Assembly: GCA_003142855.1 (NCBI GenBank)
Contig: PLNW01000043.1
Coordinates: forward strand, 1 to 46,275
DNA: 46,275 nt
Direction of reading: 5' to 3'
Origin: Myxococcales bacterium
GTDB lineage: Bacteria; Myxococcota_A; Polyangia; Fen-1088
Shown: piece after piece, positions 39,799 through 46,275 of the stretch
How the letters are laid out: each line of letters starts with the position of its first letter
Position numbering within the stretch: the first letter of the stretch is position 1
Program-made: the position numbers and the translations under genes
The notes under the pieces: generated by a model
Told to the model about the DNA's origin: nothing
Databases searched by the model: none
The model's input: only the letters and a program-made list of their open reading frames with translations

Positions 39799-42515
39799 GG
39801 GCGCAGCGTCTCGGCATGGTGGCAGCCCTGCTGTCCTTCGCTGGCGCGGGCGTGGTGCGGGCCGCGGAAGAATCTGGCCCCAGGGAAGACAAGGAAGCCG
39901 CGGGGCGGGCTGGCGAGGCCGAAATAGGTGCCAGGGAGCAGGGACCGACCATCGACGCCAGCCAGCTCAGCAAGCAGCCCAAGCTGACCAGGCCGGCCAA
40001 GGTTGTCTATCCGCCCGATGCCATTGGCAAGATCAGCAGCGAGGTCGAGGTGGTCCTAGCGGTTGATCTGGACGACAAGGGCGAGGTCACTGGCGTGACC
40101 GTAGTGGAGCCCAAGGCGCCCACTGGCCTCGGCTTCGAAGAGGCAGCGGTTACTGCGGCCTACAGTCTTGGATTCGAGCCGGCCGAGATAGCGGGAAAGC
40201 CGGCGCCCATTCAGATCGTGTACACGTTCAAGTTCCCGCTACCCAAGCCAGCCGCGCCCGCGCCCCCGCCCCCGGCCACGCCGTTGCCGGTGCAGGCGCC
40301 CAAGCCGGTTCCGGTGGAGAACTTCGCCGGCGTGTTGCTGGAGCGGGGAACCCGCTCGCCCATGTCAGGGATTCTGGTCACGGTCTATCGTAGCGGCGGC
40401 GAAGCGCCGGTCGGCTTCGAGAACATCACCGACGCCAAGGGGCACTTCCACTTCTTCGATCTTCAGCCCGGCACCTGGAAGGTCTTCATCGAGCCTCCCT
40501 CGTACTATCCCTTCCGCACCACCGAGGAGATCCATGCGGGCGAGGCCACGCATGCCACCTACTACGTCGAGAAGGGTTCATACAATCCCTTCGACAAGGT
40601 GGTCACCGCCGAGCGCGAGCGCAAAGAAGTCAGCCGCACGGTGATCGAGAACGTGGTCATCGACAAGATGCCCGGAGCCATGGGCGACCCCTTGGCCGTC
40701 ATCCAGAACTTCGCCGGAGTGGCGCGCAGCCCCGCTGGCTCGGGCGACATCATCGTGCGCGGATCGGCGCCGCAAGACACCGCGTTCTTCGTGGACGGCG
40801 CTGCGGTGCCTCTCATCTATCACTTCGGCGGCATTCGCAGCGTCTTGCCTGTGGGCATGATCGACAGCCTGGAATTCTACCCGGGCAACTTTTCGCCCTA
40901 CTACGGCCGCGCCACCGGTGGCATCGTCGACATCTCGACCAAGAAGCTCAAGCCCACCAAGGCGAACGGCTATTTCGATGTGAATCTGCTCGACTCCGGC
41001 CTTTATCTTGAGACGCCCATCGGCAACAAGGCTGCGGTGGCGGTTGCCGCACGTCGCAGCTACATCGACTGGATCGTGCAGGGCCTGATTCCCTCCAACG
41101 CGCCCATCACCGACGTCACGTTGCCCCGCTACTACGACTACCAATTGCTGGCCAACTACCGCCCGGCGCCCGCGCATGACCTGCGCCTGTTCGTGTTCGG
41201 TTCGTCTGACACATTCAGCATCGTTCTGCGCAACGCCGCCCGCGCGGGCACTGAGATCGCCGGCAACCAGATAGCAGATTCCACCAGTTTCTTTCGTGCC
41301 CTGGCCAGCTATCGCTACGTCCCGAGTGACAAGTTCGAGAACACCTTGCGTCTGTCACAAGGCCACGAGAATGGAGATATTCAAGTCTTCCAATTCTACT
41401 CGCACTACACGGTCGACCTGACCCACCTCCGCGACACAGTTCGCTACGAATGGTCGAAGAAACTCGCCCTGACTGCCGGTCTCGATGTCGGCTACTACCG
41501 CTTCAGCGACAGTGTGTACATGCCCAACGCCCCGCAGGAGGGGCAGGAGACGCAGCCCAGCCTCACCGATACCAACCAGACCAGCGTGTCGGGCAAGAAC
41601 GTCTTTCTGCCGGGCGCTTTTGTCGAGCTGGAACTCCGGCCGTTGAAGGGACTGCTCATTCTGCCCGGCCTGCGTTTCGACTACTACTCCGACATCTCTG
41701 AGGCGACCTTCGCGCCGCGCCTCACGACTCGCTACCAGCTCAGCAAGCCGGTGGCCTTGAAGGCGGGTGTGGGCCTTTTCTACCAGGAGCCGGATCCCTA
41801 CACCGGACAGCTCGACAAGAACTTCGGCAATCCCGACTTGAAGGCCGAGCGGGCCATTCACTATTCGGCGGGTGTCGAGTGGAAGCCGCGCGAACACATC
41901 AATCTGGACGTGACCGCCTTCTACAAAGACCTGAGTCACTGGATCAGCACCACCACGGCGACCAGGCCCGACGGGACGCCTGTGCGCTTTGACAACAACG
42001 GCGCCGGGCGGGTCTACGGCATGGAAGTGGTGGCGCGCCACGAGCTGACCAGCAAGTTCACGGGCTGGCTCGCCTACACCCTGTCGCGCGCCACCAGGCG
42101 TGACTCAGGCAGCACGACCTACCGTCTTTTCGAGTACGATCAGACGCACATCCTGACGGTTTTCGGTACCTACGAGTTGCCGCGCAACTGGCGGATTGGC
42201 TCGCGCTTCCGCTTGGTCAGCGGCGATCCCACCACGCCGGTCACGGGAGCGGTCTACAATGCTTCGACTCTTAGCTACAATGCGATTTTCGGCGCGAAAT
42301 ACTCCGACCGCTTGCCACCTTTCGTGCAACTCGATCTGCGGGTGGACAAGCGCTGGATTTTCAACCGTTGGATGCTGAACGCGTATCTCGACCTGCAGAA
42401 CGTGTTCAATCGCGCCAACCCGGAGGCCATGCAGTACAACTACGACTACACCAAGAAGCAGGTGCGCGAGGGACTTCCCCTTTATCCCATCATTGGATTG
42501 CGGGGTGAATTCTAG
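39795..42515 (+). CDS. TonB-dependent receptor with N-terminal TonB-C-like domain
   Basis: 906-residue outer-membrane protein. A signal peptide (MRAQRLGMVAALLSFAGAGVVRAAEE) is followed at residues about 60-152 by a TonB C-terminal-like domain (VVYPPDAIGKISSEVEVVLAVDLDDKGEVTGVTVVEPKAPTG...). Then comes a Pro-rich linker, a carboxypeptidase-regulatory-like domain (about 176-262; FAGVLLERGTRSPMSGILVTVYRSGG), a plug domain (VQNFAGVARSP-like, DIIVRGSAPQDTAFFVDGAAVPLIYHFGG), and a 22-strand-type barrel ending in LRGEF. A TonB-C domain inside a receptor is unusual; in most cases TonB is a separate protein and the receptor has only a TonB box. Ligand unknown. The outer-membrane gene follows with one-base overlap. 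Confidence 0.92.
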   Translation: MRAQRLGMVAALLSFAGAGVVRAAEESGPREDKEAAGRAGEAEIGAREQGPTIDASQLSKQPKLTRPAKVVYPPDAIGKISSEVEVVLAVDLDDKGEVTGVTVVEPKAPTGLGFEEAAVTAAYSLGFEPAEIAGKPAPIQIVYTFKFPLPKPAAPAPPPPATPLPVQAPKPVPVENFAGVLLERGTRSPMSGILVTVYRSGGEAPVGFENITDAKGHFHFFDLQPGTWKVFIEPPSYYPFRTTEEIHAGEATHATYYVEKGSYNPFDKVVTAERERKEVSRTVIENVVIDKMPGAMGDPLAVIQNFAGVARSPAGSGDIIVRGSAPQDTAFFVDGAAVPLIYHFGGIRSVLPVGMIDSLEFYPGNFSPYYGRATGGIVDISTKKLKPTKANGYFDVNLLDSGLYLETPIGNKAAVAVAARRSYIDWIVQGLIPSNAPITDVTLPRYYDYQLLANYRPAPAHDLRLFVFGSSDTFSIVLRNAARAGTEIAGNQIADSTSFFRALASYRYVPSDKFENTLRLSQGHENGDIQVFQFYSHYTVDLTHLRDTVRYEWSKKLALTAGLDVGYYRFSDSVYMPNAPQEGQETQPSLTDTNQTSVSGKNVFLPGAFVELELRPLKGLLILPGLRFDYYSDISEATFAPRLTTRYQLSKPVALKAGVGLFYQEPDPYTGQLDKNFGNPDLKAERAIHYSAGVEWKPREHINLDVTAFYKDLSHWISTTTATRPDGTPVRFDNNGAGRVYGMEVVARHELTSKFTGWLAYTLSRATRRDSGSTTYRLFEYDQTHILTVFGTYELPRNWRIGSRFRLVSGDPTTPVTGAVYNASTLSYNAIFGAKYSDRLPPFVQLDLRVDKRWIFNRWMLNAYLDLQNVFNRANPEAMQYNYDYTKKQVREGLPLYPIIGLRGEF

Positions 42516-43132
42516 TGCGTCGCCAATGGATGCTTGGTGTGGCTGCGCTGGTCGTCCTGGCTGGCGGCAGCGCGCGTCCGGCGCGAGCCCAGACCCTGGA
42601 AACGCCGCGCGCGCGCCAGGGCTACTGGATCGGGGTCGGTGTGCTCAACGTGACTTCGCAGCTCAACGAGGAGGGGAAAAACCGCGGTTCCTACACCGGC
42701 AATGCCTTCAGCTTCCGCGTCGGCCAACTTCTGACCGAGCGCCTTGGCCTGGGCCTGCTGGTCGACACGGGTGGGGTCAAAAAGGGCACCGACCAGGGAA
42801 ACATCGTCGGGCTGACCCTGGAAGGGAGCGCCACGCTTTGGCGCGACCTATCCGCGCACACTGGATTGGGACTGGGCGTGGTGTATGTGACGGACAAGAG
42901 CAGCCTGGACAAGACCATGCGCGGTGGCTATGGCTCAAATTACCTAGCCGGCGTCAGCTACGACTACTTCCCCTGGCGCAAGCGCCTCACCGGGGGCTGG
43001 GCCGTCACCCCGACCGTCGATTTTCACGCCATGCCCGACGGCAACATTCATGCCTACACCTTCTTCATGGGGGTGCAGGTGCTGTGGTGGTCGGGCCTAC
43101 CCCGCCAGATGCTGCTCCTGCCCGAGGAGTAG
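42515..43132 (+). CDS. Small outer-membrane beta-barrel protein
   Basis: 205-residue unrecognised protein. It has a signal peptide (MLGVAALVVLAGGSARPARAQT, cleavage near ARA) and eight or so amphipathic strands (GYWIGVGVLNVTSQL, FSFRVGQLLTERLGLGLLVDTGG, LTLEGSATLWRDL, GLGLGVVYVTD, GWAVTPTVDFHAM, YTFFMGVQVLWWS). The start is GTG 42515, overlapping the receptor stop (TAGTG). It is last in the exbB-exbD-tonB-lipoprotein-receptor run and probably co-acts with the receptor. Confidence 0.8.
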   Translation: MRRQWMLGVAALVVLAGGSARPARAQTLETPRARQGYWIGVGVLNVTSQLNEEGKNRGSYTGNAFSFRVGQLLTERLGLGLLVDTGGVKKGTDQGNIVGLTLEGSATLWRDLSAHTGLGLGVVYVTDKSSLDKTMRGGYGSNYLAGVSYDYFPWRKRLTGGWAVTPTVDFHAMPDGNIHAYTFFMGVQVLWWSGLPRQMLLLPEE

Positions 43133-43374
43133 AGTAGTCGGCCACGGCGTCCGGCCTTTTGCGCGTCGAAGCCGTCATCCCCTGGGTGAAGTCGATTCGA
43201 GGGGTAGGGGGACGCGCACTTACCAAGGAAAAACGGGCACTTACCGTTACCAGGTGTTACCTGGACGTCCAGCCCGTTTCGCCCAAGTGGTGTGCTTAGT
43301 GGTGTGCTTCGGGAGGTCCGTGCTGGCTACATTCCGCCACTGGATGCAGATCCCAGGCTGAACTCCCGACCGAC
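43133..43374. other. Intergenic region with GCACTTACC direct repeat
   Basis: No gene seen. Two near-copies of GCACTTACC occur at 43217 and 43234 with CGGGCACTTACCGTTACC, and GTGTGCTTAGTGGTGTGCTT (43289-43308) is a short tandem. Similar short repeats are left by REP-type elements in other genomes, which is inference. Confidence 0.4.
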
Positions 43375-44271
43375 TCACCTCCACCTGCGTAGCTTTGGGT
43401 CCCACGTCCCTGAGCGGACATTGTCGGTCAACAACGGTTCCGCGAATGCGGTGACCGCAGCGAGCACCTCGCCGAACGACGAGGGAAGCTTCGCCGCGAG
43501 TCCCTGAGTGCGGAACCAAGCTGCCCAGCGTCGCTGAGCGATGGCCGCCAAACCGGCCAGCGTCTCTGAGAGGGAGACGAGGGGCGCCTTTCGGTAGGAG
43601 GCGACTTCGGTCATGGCCCGACGGACAGCGGCGGCGGCAGCCGGGTGCTCTCCTGACAGGAGATAGATGTCGGCGAAGTCCCGCCACCTGGTATTGGCGG
43701 TGCCCCGTTGGAGCATCGTCACAAGCTTCTCCGCGTACACCATGGGCAACGGGTATCCCGCTACAGTAATCGTGCCGCCCAGGAGCCGAGGTACCACGAG
43801 GGCTTCCGGACCGGGCCAGATCGGATCGCCGACGTTCACGTCGACTCCGAAGCCCACGCGCGCAGAGGCAAGTGTGCAGGGCAGCTTCACGCGCACGCCG
43901 TGGTATGCGTCACCTTCGCGGATGACCGCCGACGTCGCGGTGTGCGGCTCGAAAGCCAATCCATCAGCACGTCCGACGGAAGCGATTTCACGGACCAGCG
44001 AGAGGATGATGGATGGGTCGTTGGCGACGCGCTTCGCCTGGAAGTCCAGGTCGCGGGTCGCGCGCCTGACATCGTATGCCGCAAGTAGAGCACCGCCCTT
44101 GAGAACAAGACGATTGGCGTTCTTCGAGTGTGCGAGGCGATCCAGGAAACCTTCGAGGGCGTAGAGCTGCAACAGCTCGCTCGTGTCCCTGGCCTCAACA
44201 CGTGCCTTCCTTCGCAGGTCCAGGTATACCCGTCCCGCGGTGTCCGCGCGAGATGGTCGCGTTGTGCTCAC
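43375..44271 (-). CDS. abiEii: AbiEii-type nucleotidyltransferase toxin
   Basis: 298-residue toxin of a type IV toxin-antitoxin system (AbiE phage-defence type). The nucleotidyltransferase signature is LVLKGGALLAAYDVRRATRDLDFQAK, with the RxTxDLD motif and paired Asp. The rest is helical (FADIYLLSG, ALVVPRLLGG). AbiEii enzymes transfer nucleotides to tRNA or other targets and stop growth. The GTG start at 44271 overlaps the antitoxin stop by four bases (GTGA). The DNA behind the stop is the repeat-bearing intergenic region. Confidence 0.88.
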   Translation of the reverse strand: MSTTRPSRADTAGRVYLDLRRKARVEARDTSELLQLYALEGFLDRLAHSKNANRLVLKGGALLAAYDVRRATRDLDFQAKRVANDPSIILSLVREIASVGRADGLAFEPHTATSAVIREGDAYHGVRVKLPCTLASARVGFGVDVNVGDPIWPGPEALVVPRLLGGTITVAGYPLPMVYAEKLVTMLQRGTANTRWRDFADIYLLSGEHPAAAAAVRRAMTEVASYRKAPLVSLSETLAGLAAIAQRRWAAWFRTQGLAAKLPSSFGEVLAAVTAFAEPLLTDNVRSGTWDPKLRRWR

Positions 44272-44858
44272 AGAAGCAACTCCAGAGCCTCGCGCAAACT
44301 CCGCTCCGCGTTTGCGAACGACCTCGCGATGGCCAAGAGCGCTGCGGGCTGGGCGCCGCGCCGTCTCAGCCAGGCACGCAACGCCTCCCTGCCGAGCTCG
44401 GGCCCGACCAGACCGCGCAGTCTGAAGGCATCGACAATTGAGCGTTCCGCGCTGTAGATCCCGATGCTCGTGTCGGCATCCAGCTTCACTGTCTCTCGGC
44501 CGAGCTGGAAGGTGTTGGGAGCGAAGACGTGCCACTTTACGGGAGGTGCCGTTGCCTGCGGAGGCCGCGTGCCACGTGGGAGTGCGACATCCACAGCCGA
44601 CGGGATGGTGTCTACCAGCTCGTGTCGGGCAAGAGCGCTCGCAAGACAGAGTGTAGCCAAGGGCGCGCGCAGCACGAGAGCGATGAGATCGATGTCCACT
44701 GCTTGCTGGGCGTCGGCTTTCCGGTATAGGCCAGCGCCCAGCGACACTAGGTCCCCCCTGGCACGCATTCGGTAGATAGCGTGCTTGGAGAGTCCTGCCT
44801 TACGCGCTTCGGCGAAGCGGAAGGTTGCGGGCAGTCGCGTGATCTCAGGCCGGCTCAC
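44268..44858 (-). CDS. abiEi: AbiEi-type antitoxin/transcriptional repressor
   Basis: 196-residue antitoxin of the AbiE type. The N-terminal winged helix is ITRLPATFRFAEARKAGLSKHAIYRMRARGDLVSLGAGLYRK. The second domain includes LCLASALARHELVDTIPSAVDVALPRGTRP and YSAERSIVDAFRLRGLVGPELGREALRAWLRR. AbiEi represses its operon and neutralises AbiEii without binding it directly. The open frame goes back to 45032, but GTG 44858 (VSRPEITRLP) lies just after a near-perfect promoter and is the better start. Confidence 0.88.
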   Translation of the reverse strand: MSRPEITRLPATFRFAEARKAGLSKHAIYRMRARGDLVSLGAGLYRKADAQQAVDIDLIALVLRAPLATLCLASALARHELVDTIPSAVDVALPRGTRPPQATAPPVKWHVFAPNTFQLGRETVKLDADTSIGIYSAERSIVDAFRLRGLVGPELGREALRAWLRRRGAQPAALLAIARSFANAERSLREALELLL

Positions 44859-44867
44859 GACGGAATA

Positions 44868-44896
44868 ATTGTATACAGATGGTGCTGCTATGTCAA
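44868..44896 (-). promoter_or_regulatory. Strong sigma-70 promoter of abiEi-abiEii
   Basis: On the minus strand TTGACA (44896-44891) and TACAAT (44873-44868) are spaced exactly 17 bp, the best promoter in the window. Transcription should start near 44861, only about three bases before GTG 44858, so the message is leaderless or nearly so. Confidence 0.75.
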
Positions 44897-45197
44897 CAAG
44901 TGTTCCGGTGTCCGCCGCAAAAACTCCGAAACACGGGAGATGGTCGGGAGCATATTTTGTGCTAGCCGGCTCGGAACTCTTGCAACGCACGGCCCGGGTT
45001 CCTTTCGTTTTTGGATGATCCGTTTTTGGCACGAGACGGGGTGAGACCGTTGCAGGAGCTCAGGCGAACCGCGATTGGTTTGACCCGGGCCGCGCGTGCT
45101 CGGGCACGGCTGTGGTTCGCCAAGACGTCGTCCGCGACGTGTGTTTTGCGACGGTGGCGATGATGGACAGTGGGGTTAGCCGCCATGCCTCGCCATC
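44897..45197. other. Intergenic region between abiE promoter and the transposase gene
   Basis: No gene or RNA seen. It is less GC-rich than its surroundings near 45000-45040 (two GTTTTTGG motifs). It probably contains the left end of the IS, but I could not identify a terminal inverted repeat because the right end runs off the window. Confidence 0.4.
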
Positions 45198-45212
45198 GTG
45201 CACAATCACACG

Positions 45213-46244
45213 ATGGGTTCCCTGTTCCTCAGCCTCCTTGGAGCGTTGCGTTCCGCGCTCCGCACCCGCGCGGACCTCGCAATCGAGAACCTCGCCCTGC
45301 GCCAGCAGCTGGCCAACTTCCAGCGCACCTCGGCCCGCCCTCGCCTGCGCAAAAGTGACCGCGCCTTCTGGCTCGTGCTTTCCCGGCTCTGGTCTCGCTG
45401 GGCGGACGTGCTTGTCGTTGTCAAGCCAGACACCGTGGTCCGGTGGCACCGGACCGGCTTCCGCTTGTTCTGGCGGTGGAAGTCGCGCGCTCGTGGCCCA
45501 GCCGAGGGTGATATCTCCCAGGAGGTGAGGCAACTCATCTGCCAAATGGCCAAGTCCAACCCCCTCTGGGGCGCTCCGAAAATCCACGGCGAGATCCTCA
45601 AGCTCGGCATCAACATCAGCGAGCGCAGCGTGTCCCGCTTCATGCCGCCCAAGCCACGCAAGCCTCCCTCGCAGACTTGGCGAACCTTCCTCGACAACCA
45701 TATTGGCTCCCTCGACTCGATTGATTTCTTCACCGTACCCACGGCGACCTTTCGCATTCTGTACGTCTTTCTTGTCCTGGCACACGAGCGCCGGCGCGTC
45801 GTGCACTTCAACGTCACCGACGGCCTCGGCGCGCAGTGGACCGCCCAGCAGATGGTTGAAGCTTTTCCCGAGGACACCGCGCCCAAGTACATGATCCGCG
45901 ACCGCGACGGCATCTACGGTGACTACTTCCGCCGTCGTGTGCAGGGCCTCGGCATAGAGCAAGTCGTCACAGCACCCCGGTCCCCTTGGCAGAATCCATA
46001 TGTCGAGCGGCTTGTGGGCTCCATACGGCGAGAGTGCCTCGATCACGTCATCGTTCTCGGTGAGCGCCATCTCCTGCAAATTCTGAAGTCGTACTTTGCC
46101 CATTATCACAGGGCACGGACCCATCTTTCTCTGGGCAAAGACGCGCCCGAGCCGAGAGCCGTCCAGCCGCCGAGCATGGGCAAGATCGTGGAACTGCCAG
46201 AAGTGGGCGGGCTCCACCATCGCTACGAGCGGCGCGCGGCCTGA
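45213..46244 (+). CDS. IS-type DDE integrase/transposase
   Basis: 343-residue transposase with retroviral integrase-like (rve) core. N-terminal helix-turn-helix region (LALRQQLANFQRTSARPRLRKSDRAFWLVLSRLW), HTH_21-like segment (SNPLWGAPKIHGEILKLGINISERSVSRFM), then the core with the three catalytic acids: Asp in LDSIDFFTVPT, Asp in IRDRDGIYGD and Glu in NPYVERLVGSIRRECLD. It ends HLSLGKDAPEPRAVQPPS...GGLHHRYERRAA. The organisation fits the IS3/IS481-like supergroup, single frame without an orfA. ATG 45213 is chosen; GTG 45198 is possible. The frame is complete, so the enzyme may be active. The right IS end is cut by the window. Confidence 0.88.
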   Translation: MGSLFLSLLGALRSALRTRADLAIENLALRQQLANFQRTSARPRLRKSDRAFWLVLSRLWSRWADVLVVVKPDTVVRWHRTGFRLFWRWKSRARGPAEGDISQEVRQLICQMAKSNPLWGAPKIHGEILKLGINISERSVSRFMPPKPRKPPSQTWRTFLDNHIGSLDSIDFFTVPTATFRILYVFLVLAHERRRVVHFNVTDGLGAQWTAQQMVEAFPEDTAPKYMIRDRDGIYGDYFRRRVQGLGIEQVVTAPRSPWQNPYVERLVGSIRRECLDHVIVLGERHLLQILKSYFAHYHRARTHLSLGKDAPEPRAVQPPSMGKIVELPEVGGLHHRYERRAA

Positions 46245-46275
46245 CCGGCGCAATGTCCGCCATGCCGACATCGAC

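Noticed and set aside
1..46275. tRNA or rRNA genes
   Set aside because: I looked through the gaps between genes and saw no cloverleaf-like or rRNA-like sequence, but without a tRNA-scanning program a missed one cannot be excluded.

Overview
The DNA is GC-rich and reads like a chromosome fragment of a deltaproteobacterium, most likely Myxococcota. Clues are the lipoproteins with Cys-rich (CxxDxDC...CxxGxC) or DGG/PDASG-rich segments, a carboxypeptidase-regulatory TonB-dependent receptor, a nuoEF fusion, and many GAF, GGDEF and receiver-domain regulators. This placement is inference; there is no rRNA or other phylogenetic marker. I found no tRNA, rRNA or CRISPR array.

Layout. 1-4.5 kb (minus): RNase R, a PQQ-type beta-propeller lipoprotein and a Pro/Gly/Tyr-repeat outer-membrane protein. 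4.6-12.7 kb (plus): a receiver-only regulator with four receiver-like segments, a tandem (double) D-Ala-D-Ala-ligase-like ATP-grasp protein, a DmpA/P1 self-cleaving aminopeptidase, a GshB/RimK-like ATP-grasp and a GAF-GGDEF protein. The middle genes are bordered by copies of one dispersed repeat. 12.7-15.3 kb (minus): an NtrC-like regulator without the GAFTGA loop, a FliA-type sigma factor and a short FlgM-like anti-sigma factor. 15.5-23.6 kb (plus): a compact complex I operon, nuoEF-J-K-L-M-N.

23.6-35.8 kb: a Phd/RelE-type toxin-antitoxin pair, a compact PEP-utilising phosphotransferase-like enzyme, then a minus-strand run (two aminotransferases, serS, a hypothetical protein, an HU/IHF subunit). 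Next come vapBC, an orphan nucleotidyltransferase, an mntA-hepT pair and a large discoidin-plus-membrane protein. 36-43.1 kb (plus): an energy-transduction locus, exbB-exbD-[REP cluster]-tonB-lipoprotein-TonB-dependent receptor-outer-membrane protein. 43.4-46.2 kb: an abiEi-abiEii type IV toxin-antitoxin system beside an IS-type DDE transposase.

How they fit together. The nuo genes encode the NADH input module and the proton-pumping antiporter-like subunits, but not nuoA-D, G, H or I. The ExbBD/TonB cluster powers an outer-membrane receptor that carries its own TonB-C-like domain. The three ATP-grasp modules plus the DmpA peptidase suggest a peptide or amino-acid-conjugate pathway, possibly undescribed. 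The most unusual items are that locus with its repeats, the TonB-domain receptor, the PKD-like tail on NuoL, and the missing cluster ligand in NuoE.
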